From the IMG/VR virus record IMGVR_UViG_3300031658_000193, positions 1-20,305 of that record: a stretch of DNA of 20,305 nt. One strand, 5' to 3'. The notes beneath the pieces were generated by a model. It made no database searches, was not told the origin of the DNA, and saw nothing but the letters and a program-made list of their open reading frames with translations. Position 1 is the first letter of the stretch, and each line of letters starts with the position of its first letter. Origin of the DNA: a virus. The translations under genes were made by a program, and so were the position numbers. Below are positions 15,841-20,305 of the stretch, piece by piece.

Positions 15841-15997
15841 AAAAAACATACCATTTATGCAGAGTATACCCTATAGCAATAAGGGTGGCTATAATCTTTA
15901 GGGCCACATCTAAATTTGTCATTGATGTAGCTACAGCTCCTATGTTTAGAGCATAGATTTTTAAGTCAGTCAATGTTTCTGTTTTTAGATTTAACAT
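15824..15997 (-). CDS. 57-residue membrane protein of the lysis cassette
   Basis: A short frame from the ATG at 15997 to the TGA at 15826-15824 encodes MLNLKTETLTDLKIYALNIG, then AVATSMTNLDVALKIIATLI and AIGYTLHKWYVFYGKNK. One membrane helix lies at about 31-45 (VALKIIATLIAIGY). A weaker hydrophobic stretch lies at 14-27. The end is aromatic and basic (HKWYVFYGKNK). It fills what would otherwise be a near-200-nt hole between two lysis genes and overlaps the endolysin start by 17 nt, both signs of a real gene. I recall similar short membrane proteins in Bacteroidota phages. A holin, pinholin or antiholin role is inferred from place and topology only. Confidence 0.65.
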   Translation of the reverse strand: MLNLKTETLTDLKIYALNIGAVATSMTNLDVALKIIATLIAIGYTLHKWYVFYGKNK

Positions 15998-16045
15998 ATA
16001 TATAGTTTACTTGAATGTCACCTACTGTGGTGTCTTGCACGTAAT

Positions 16046-16345
16046 TCATTTCTTATTTGATTTTTTACCTGATCTATTCTGCCCTTTCATTGCACCGGGG
16101 ACATCTCCGATTTGATTGCCTACTTCCTTAATAGCCTTAGTAACGTCTCTAAGCTCTTCTCCGACACGATCAACTCTTTTTGATACATCAGCCTTCATCT
16201 TATCAAACTTCTTCTCTAGGATGTCTGGAATCATATTGTTGTTCGTGTCTTTAGTAAGACCTTTTTTTGTAAGCCATATTGCGGCTATGTTTATTACGAT
16301 CAGCAAAACTACTAATCCGATTAATATTAAAATAGTTGTATTCAT
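16046..16345 (-). CDS. 99-residue single-TM protein of the lysis cassette, unknown
   Basis: An N-terminal membrane helix spans about 4-25 (TILILIGLVVLLIVINIAAI), followed by WLTKKGLTKD. A Ca-site-like DTNNNMIPD segment comes next, then a long amphipathic helix with a heptad feel (LEKKFDKMKADVSKRVDRVG, then ELRDVTKAIKEVGNQIG). The tail is very basic (GQNRSGKKSNKK). An N-terminal anchor plus coiled coil recalls inner-membrane spanins. However, the charges (none before the helix, KK right after, basic tail) predict that the C-terminus stays in the cytoplasm, which argues against a spanin and for a holin-like or regulatory protein. It lies 10 nt after the fibre gene stop, so it shares that transcript. 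The start at 16345 has an A/T leader (AATATAAAAACT) with no Shine-Dalgarno. Confidence 0.7.
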   Translation of the reverse strand: MNTTILILIGLVVLLIVINIAAIWLTKKGLTKDTNNNMIPDILEKKFDKMKADVSKRVDRVGEELRDVTKAIKEVGNQIGDVPGAMKGQNRSGKKSNKK

Positions 16346-16355
16346 AGTTTTTATA

Positions 16356-18926
16356 TTATGCTATTGCTAAATAAATTATAGTTGCACCGTTAGTATTAGC
16401 TAACCCTGTGTTCCCTACTGTAAATCCATTTGATGTAAATGTAATAACAGTATAAGGATCTTCAGCAACGCCTGTGTTTGGATATAAAACTTTAGTTGGT
16501 GCAGATGCTCCTTCTCTTAGGCTGTCTACAATTATCCAATTTTCTCCTGCTAAAGTTGAACTGTCTTTAATCATTAAGAATCTCGGTCTGAACCCATTTG
16601 CACCCCCTACAAGACCATTATCTGTTGTATATACAGTTTTTGTACTTGGTCCACTTCCCGTATAACTCCCCACTTTTTGATACCCTGGGACTGAAGCAAA
16701 GCAGTAAGCAATAATATTTTGACCGCTTACATTTAGTGAGTTTAACCAGTTTGTGTAAAAAACATCATTAGTTGAACTTCCTATTGGATAAGTTGCGGTA
16801 TAATCAATAGCTTTTACGCTTGTGTTTAGTACTAGTGTTTGAGACATATCAGATAAAACAGAAGATCGCACTGGCCAGTAGTGACTACCGTTTGTTGCTT
16901 TTGTAATTATCAAATCTGGAGGTGCTCCTAGTCCGTGACCAACACTCTGTGCAGTAGCGCTAGTAGTACTTGTTAGATTTCCAGTATAACTGACTATGCT
17001 AAACCCTGCATCTACATTTGCTCTAACATCACTTGCTATCGTATTACCTACGCTATTTGCGGGTATTGTTGTAGTAATTGCTGCTGCTTTCCAACACCAC
17101 GCAACGTAAGTTTCACCACTTGTATTCGTATGATTACCCGAGCCTTTTACTACTGTAAAACCATTTGTGTCAAAAGCAGATAAATATCCATATTGACCAT
17201 AAGTTCCTTGAGCCGCTGTATTATCGGAGTATATATTTTTTGATTGTCCTGGACCCCTTATTGAATCTTGTATAGTATGAGACGCACTTCCACTTCTTTC
17301 TTTTATCCAAACCAAATCTGGTTGAAACGCCATCCCAAGATAATTAACGTTTGTAGCTGTACCGCCATAAACACCATTACCGTATGTTATACTTGTTTCA
17401 GCACCGTCATAACTTCCTGCTGAATCTAAAGCGTTTCCGTTTAGTGTATAATGAGCAACTAAATTTGTTGTAGGTATTTGGCTTGATTCTTCGTAAAGTT
17501 TTGTTACATCTGCCTGCTCAAGTGTTGAATTAAATATTCTTATTTGATCTATAGAACCTAGCCAACTATAACCACTAGAACTATAATTTAAATCTCCAAT
17601 TACACTAGTGGCATTTGAGGGAAAAGACCCGTTAATGGATACAGTTTCAGTATCTTTTCTTACACCGTCAACATAGAATTTAGTTTCGTTACTTGAATTG
17701 TTTCTTGTAAAACAAACGTTATACCATACATCCTGCGTCAATAAATAGGCGTGAATTAAAACTTGAGCCTCTGTATCAACACCATTACCTACTCTAACTA
17801 TCCAATCTCCATTATTTGGTTGATATAATACCGATAACGTTCCAGCAAAACCGGTTCCGGTATTATTTAACTCTAAAAATCTCAAACCGTTGCTTGTCGA
17901 TGTCGACCCTATTTTTACCCAGCCAGAAACCGATACATTAGCAGTTAATGCCGAAAGTTTTGGCAGGACTATTCTACTACTACTACCATTAAAAACCGCT
18001 GCCTGTCCAAAGTTGCTACTTAAAGAATTATCTTCCATTTCATACAAAGCAACTCCAGAACCGTTTCCGAATATATCCGTAGTTGATTTAGTAGAACTTG
18101 CGGAAGTTTCAAGAAAAAGAGTATCTACGTTTCCTGAAGTTATTGCTGTATTGAATATTCTTACTTGGTCTATTTTTCCATTCCAATAACCATAAGAACC
18201 ATAAGCTCCTTGCCTTACTCCAAAAGTGTTTAGAGACCCACTTTTGTATGTTATATTAGCACCTAAAGTTCTTGACAATCCTGTATCTTGCACTCCATTA
18301 ATATAACCTGTTATTGACGTGCCATTAACAATCATTACAACGTTATACCAATTTCCATTTGTTATATTTGTAGTTCCTGTTTGTGTAAAAAAACCACTAC
18401 CACCTACTCCTGCTACATCACCACCATAATAATAAACTTTATTAGCATTTACCCCAAAGGCAATACCACTCCAAGAAGAGCCGCCTGTATTGTCTAAACC
18501 TATGTTAACTACTCCGGTGTCTGATTGATTATAATCGTTTGCATTAATCCAAAAAGATAAACTATAAGTTGTTAAATTAAAAGGAGAACCTGAAATATTA
18601 ATTTTACTACTACTCCCATTAAAAGCTGCTCCTTTACGGATATAACCGTTAATCTTTTGAGTGTCTCCCGCTTGTAATCCCGTCCCTGTATAAGTTACAG
18701 TTTCAAAGTTTCCCGCAGCTATAAAAGTAGCCGCAGCCTCAGTGGCTATTTGAAACCATGCAACACCATCATAATACTCAACGTATTTTAATGTTGTATT
18801 AAAACGCCACTCTCCTGTGCTAGGACTAGTAGGTCTTTGTAGGGTTGTACCCGTTGGCAATTGAAGCGCTGTGTTTGTTGCGCTGAAATCAAATAATTCC
18901 GGTGTGCTTATTTTTGTTATTGCCAT
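16356..18926 (-). CDS. LamG / DUF7483-like tail fibre protein
   Basis: An 856-residue modular fibre. Residues 1-62 form a short N-terminal module (MAITKISTPELFDFSA, then YVEYYDGVAWFQI), probably for attachment or collar contact. Residues about 100-275 form a LamG (concanavalin A-like) domain: AAFNGSSSKINISG, SLSFWINAN, NWYNVVMIVNGTSITGYING, KIDQVRIFNTAI. Residues about 308-480 form a second LamG: AVFNGSSSRIVLP, VSVSGWVKIG, VWYNVCFTRNN, GSIDQIRIFNSTL. Residues 486-520 look like the start of a third LamG that is cut short (LVAHYTLNGNALDSAGSYDG). From 522 to the end, three related units of about 100 residues follow (MAFQPDLVWIKERSG, GAPPDLIITKATNG, GFRPRFLMIKDSS), each closing with a pattern like NTNGATIIYLAIA. 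I associate these with the marine-phage domain DUF7483. LamG domains bind glycans, so host-surface recognition is likely. The two LamG units also resemble each other at the DNA level. Confidence 0.82.
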   Translation of the reverse strand: MAITKISTPELFDFSATNTALQLPTGTTLQRPTSPSTGEWRFNTTLKYVEYYDGVAWFQIATEAAATFIAAGNFETVTYTGTGLQAGDTQKINGYIRKGAAFNGSSSKINISGSPFNLTTYSLSFWINANDYNQSDTGVVNIGLDNTGGSSWSGIAFGVNANKVYYYGGDVAGVGGSGFFTQTGTTNITNGNWYNVVMIVNGTSITGYINGVQDTGLSRTLGANITYKSGSLNTFGVRQGAYGSYGYWNGKIDQVRIFNTAITSGNVDTLFLETSASSTKSTTDIFGNGSGVALYEMEDNSLSSNFGQAAVFNGSSSRIVLPKLSALTANVSVSGWVKIGSTSTSNGLRFLELNNTGTGFAGTLSVLYQPNNGDWIVRVGNGVDTEAQVLIHAYLLTQDVWYNVCFTRNNSSNETKFYVDGVRKDTETVSINGSFPSNATSVIGDLNYSSSGYSWLGSIDQIRIFNSTLEQADVTKLYEESSQIPTTNLVAHYTLNGNALDSAGSYDGAETSITYGNGVYGGTATNVNYLGMAFQPDLVWIKERSGSASHTIQDSIRGPGQSKNIYSDNTAAQGTYGQYGYLSAFDTNGFTVVKGSGNHTNTSGETYVAWCWKAAAITTTIPANSVGNTIASDVRANVDAGFSIVSYTGNLTSTTSATAQSVGHGLGAPPDLIITKATNGSHYWPVRSSVLSDMSQTLVLNTSVKAIDYTATYPIGSSTNDVFYTNWLNSLNVSGQNIIAYCFASVPGYQKVGSYTGSGPSTKTVYTTDNGLVGGANGFRPRFLMIKDSSTLAGENWIIVDSLREGASAPTKVLYPNTGVAEDPYTVITFTSNGFTVGNTGLANTNGATIIYLAIA
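17520..18010 (-). repeat. LamG unit 2 of a diverged tandem duplication (about 620-630 bp period)
   Basis: The plus-strand stretch 17971-18000 matches 18601-18630 at 26 of 30 positions, and the stretch around 17528-17545 matches that around 18148-18166. The repeat distance is therefore about 620-630 bp. This is a diverged duplication of the LamG-coding unit, with the other copy at about 18140-18640. Confidence 0.55.
18140..18640 (-). repeat. LamG unit 1 of the diverged tandem duplication
   Basis: Partner of the unit at 17520-18010. Both begin with codons for a FNGSSS motif and end with codons for IDQ-hydrophobic-RIFN. DNA similarity is clear at the two ends and weak in between. Confidence 0.55.
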
Positions 18927-18931
18927 AATTT

Positions 18932-20035
18932 TTAACTAAATGTTATTGTTCCTGAGCCTAGTGTTGCTGAATAATAATAGTCACTTGTTCCGGTGATTAA
19001 TACTCCATTTACTGAGCCAGGGCCTGCTGTACTATTAACTGTTATACCTGAACCTAATGTTGCTGTTGCTTTAGTGCATCTTAGTATAACTATTCCAGAG
19101 CCTCCAAATCCTCCATTTGAAGCGCTTGATCCGCCGGTATTAGTAGATCCGCCGCCGCCGCCGCCGCCTTTGTAGTCAGTGCCAGGATCTCCTAAATCCT
19201 TTGAACCCATTGTACCCGCATTACCGCCGCCGCCTGAACCACCAGTACCACCACCGCTAGATGGTTGAGGGTTATGGCTTCCACCACCACCACCACCAGC
19301 ATAATATGGACCAGTACCAGATGCAACTGTTATTGCGTTTTGTAATCCATCACCACCATCTCCTCTTCTTGTAGTACTGCCACTTTCTCCTACTTCAGAG
19401 GCGCCGCCTCCACCTCCAGCCTTATAATCCGTACCACCGGCATAATCTCCTCCATTGTAACCCTGTATTGGTGGACCAGAGGATCCAATACCACCACTAG
19501 CATCACCAAGAGATCCACCACCTCCAGATCCTCCATCTCTAGATGGACCTATATCTGCTCCAGATCCTCCACCGCCACCATTAGATGTGATGTTATTAAA
19601 TACAGAATTTGAACCAGAGGATCCAGGACCTCCGTTTGAACCACCAGTACCACCAGCACCTCCCGCGCCTACAGTAACAATATAATTTGTTGACTCTATT
19701 AAAGATAAAGGAGTCCCTCCATAATTAGTTAAATAACCACCAGCACCGCCACCGCCGCCATATCTAGCTCCACCGCCTCCGCCGCCGGCGACTACTAAAT
19801 ATTCTACATTAAGGGGATTAGCTTTATTCACGAAATTTTTCCAATCTATGCCGTTATAATGTTGCATTGTTGATTCTGAACCTGCTGAATCTTGAGTGTC
19901 ATCATTACGTATCATGCCTGGTTCAGCTGTGCCTGAAAAAGCTCCGCCTTTAGGCATTCTAAGTCCACTTTCTGAGCTTGTTGACCAACCGCTATCGCTG
20001 GCCAATAAATCTTTTATTATTTTAGTTATTGCCAT
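18932..20035 (-). CDS. Gly-rich tail adhesin
   Basis: A 367-residue protein. Residues 1-68 repeat the fibre N-terminal module of the next gene (MAITKIIKDLLASD, LRMPKGGAFSGTAEPGMIRN, MQHYNGIDWKNFV). After NVEYLVVAGGGGGGARYGGG, residues about 83-325 are a glycine-rich repeat region with 4-7-residue Gly runs split by short loops (GGYLTN, DYKAGGGGGAS, YYAGGGGGGSH). The last 55 residues form a strand-rich end (SGIVILRCTKATATLGSG, then YYYSATLGSGTITFS). Such poly-Gly segments are known from phage tip adhesins. In the Salmonella phage S16 gp38 adhesin they pack as polyglycine type II helices and the loops bind the receptor. I infer a receptor-binding protein. Glycine codons are mostly GGT/GGA, but some runs use GGC repeatedly, forming short trinucleotide repeats. 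The stop is 5 nt before the next ATG, so both fibres are co-expressed. Confidence 0.8.
   Translation of the reverse strand: MAITKIIKDLLASDSGWSTSSESGLRMPKGGAFSGTAEPGMIRNDDTQDSAGSESTMQHYNGIDWKNFVNKANPLNVEYLVVAGGGGGGARYGGGGGAGGYLTNYGGTPLSLIESTNYIVTVGAGGAGGTGGSNGGPGSSGSNSVFNNITSNGGGGGSGADIGPSRDGGSGGGGSLGDASGGIGSSGPPIQGYNGGDYAGGTDYKAGGGGGASEVGESGSTTRRGDGGDGLQNAITVASGTGPYYAGGGGGGSHNPQPSSGGGTGGSGGGGNAGTMGSKDLGDPGTDYKGGGGGGGSTNTGGSSASNGGFGGSGIVILRCTKATATLGSGITVNSTAGPGSVNGVLITGTSDYYYSATLGSGTITFS
19149..19168. repeat. (CCG)n microsatellite in the Gly-rich adhesin gene
   Basis: Twenty bases of uninterrupted CCG repeat (read GGC on the coding strand) encode part of a seven-glycine run before STNTGG. It is the longest pure trinucleotide repeat noticed in the window. 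Length change by slippage would add or remove Gly without shifting the frame. Confidence 0.7.
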
Positions 20036-20039
20036 AATT

Positions 20040-20305
20040 CTAAATTAAAGGAGGGTTCCATCCGCCATTTGTTGTGTCCCATGTCCAGCTAGGGTAAGGT
20101 TGGTTGTTATCTGGGTTTATATATACATAGTCTACCCACTCTGTTGTGTCTTCTTTCCAATACCAATCCATCCCTTCCGGTCTAGGTGTTGGAGGCTCCC
20201 AATAACATGCGTCTTCATTTAGCGTCCAGCTTGCATAGGGCTGCTCAGAATAAAACGCATCTCTTACAGGGTCGTAGATATATCCTACCCCTGCATAATT
20301 TTTTC
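20040..20305 (-). CDS. Trp-rich cyanophage-type virion protein (N-terminus outside window)
   Basis: A frame open from the window edge to the TAG at 20042-20040, 87 complete codons. Reading out of the edge: KNYAGVGYIYDPVRDAFYSE, then QPYASWTLNEDACYWEPPTP, RPEGMDWYWKEDTTEWVDYV and YINPDNNQPYPSWTWDTTNG, ending GWNPPLI. The pattern Y-D-x-x-R-D-A-F, then QPY-x-SW-x-L-x-E-x-x-C-x-WEPP-x-P, is one I recall from small structural proteins of cyanophages and other marine tailed phages. Their function is unproven. The second half repeats it in short form (NQPYPSWTW, then GGWNPP). It lies 4 nt before the adhesin start, so it belongs to the same fibre operon. A role in the tail or as a fibre-associated protein is inference. 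Confidence 0.7.
   Translation of the reverse strand, partial: KNYAGVGYIYDPVRDAFYSEQPYASWTLNEDACYWEPPTPRPEGMDWYWKEDTTEWVDYVYINPDNNQPYPSWTWDTTNGGWNPPLI

Noticed and set aside
15966-16049. 27-codon frame starting in an ATGA overlap after the 99-residue gene
   Set aside because: The start placement is attractive, but the peptide is tiny, polar and overlaps the start of the better 57-residue gene.
1-20305. tRNA genes, integrase, attachment sites, CRISPR arrays or IS elements
   Set aside because: None was seen. There is almost no non-coding space for them, as the largest gap is 85 nt and holds the terminator and promoter.

Overview
This window is one continuous late-gene block of a tailed phage. 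Every credible gene lies on the minus strand, so transcription runs from base 20305 towards base 1. No integrase, tRNA, replication gene, CRISPR array or IS element was seen. The DNA is AT-rich. Start codons are preceded by A/T-rich leaders without Shine-Dalgarno sequences. The best promoter has the TTG-N18-TAnnTTTG form known from Bacteroidota. The terminase, portal, capsid and P22 gp10-like tail hub read like those of crAss-like or related Bacteroidota podoviruses. The tail-fibre families (DUF7483-like, Gly-rich, Trp-rich cyanophage-type) point to a marine origin. The most likely source is a marine podovirus infecting a flavobacterium. The family-level placement is by remembered similarity, not by a search.

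Layout in the order of transcription. (1) 20305-16356 is the host-recognition cassette: the 3' end of a Trp-rich cyanophage-type structural protein, a Gly-rich adhesin, and an 856-residue LamG/DUF7483-like fibre protein. The last two share an N-terminal 'MAITKI' module. (2) 16345-14954 is the lysis cassette: a 99-residue one-TM protein, a previously easy-to-miss 57-residue membrane protein, an M15 peptidase endolysin and a 3TM-type holin. (3) 14898-11612 is the packaging and chaperone block: a 74-residue unknown, a tandem GroES-like (Cpn10-fold) protein, a small helical protein that may be TerS, and TerL. (4) 11611-6503 is the head block: portal, scaffold-like protein and major capsid protein, closed by a strong terminator. 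(5) 6435-5334 holds a 250-residue conserved unknown and a 92-residue small protein, closed by a second terminator. (6) 5248-1 is the tail block: a 243-residue structural protein, a P22 gp4-like tail tube/head-completion protein, and a very large P22 gp10-like hub running off the window. A canonical Bacteroidota promoter overlaps the second terminator and drives this block.

The genes together make, fill and release the particle. The GroES-like protein would help the host GroEL fold capsid or tail subunits. Scaffold and portal nucleate the shell, TerL fills it, the gp4/gp10-like proteins seal the neck, the fibres choose the host, and holin plus M15 peptidase open the cell.

Points most worth a second look: the double-domain co-chaperonin beside TerL; the promoter embedded in a terminator; a 16-bp perfect palindrome at a probable transcription start; a pentameric YAAAT leader shared by three start codons; and the missing ATG at the start of TerL.
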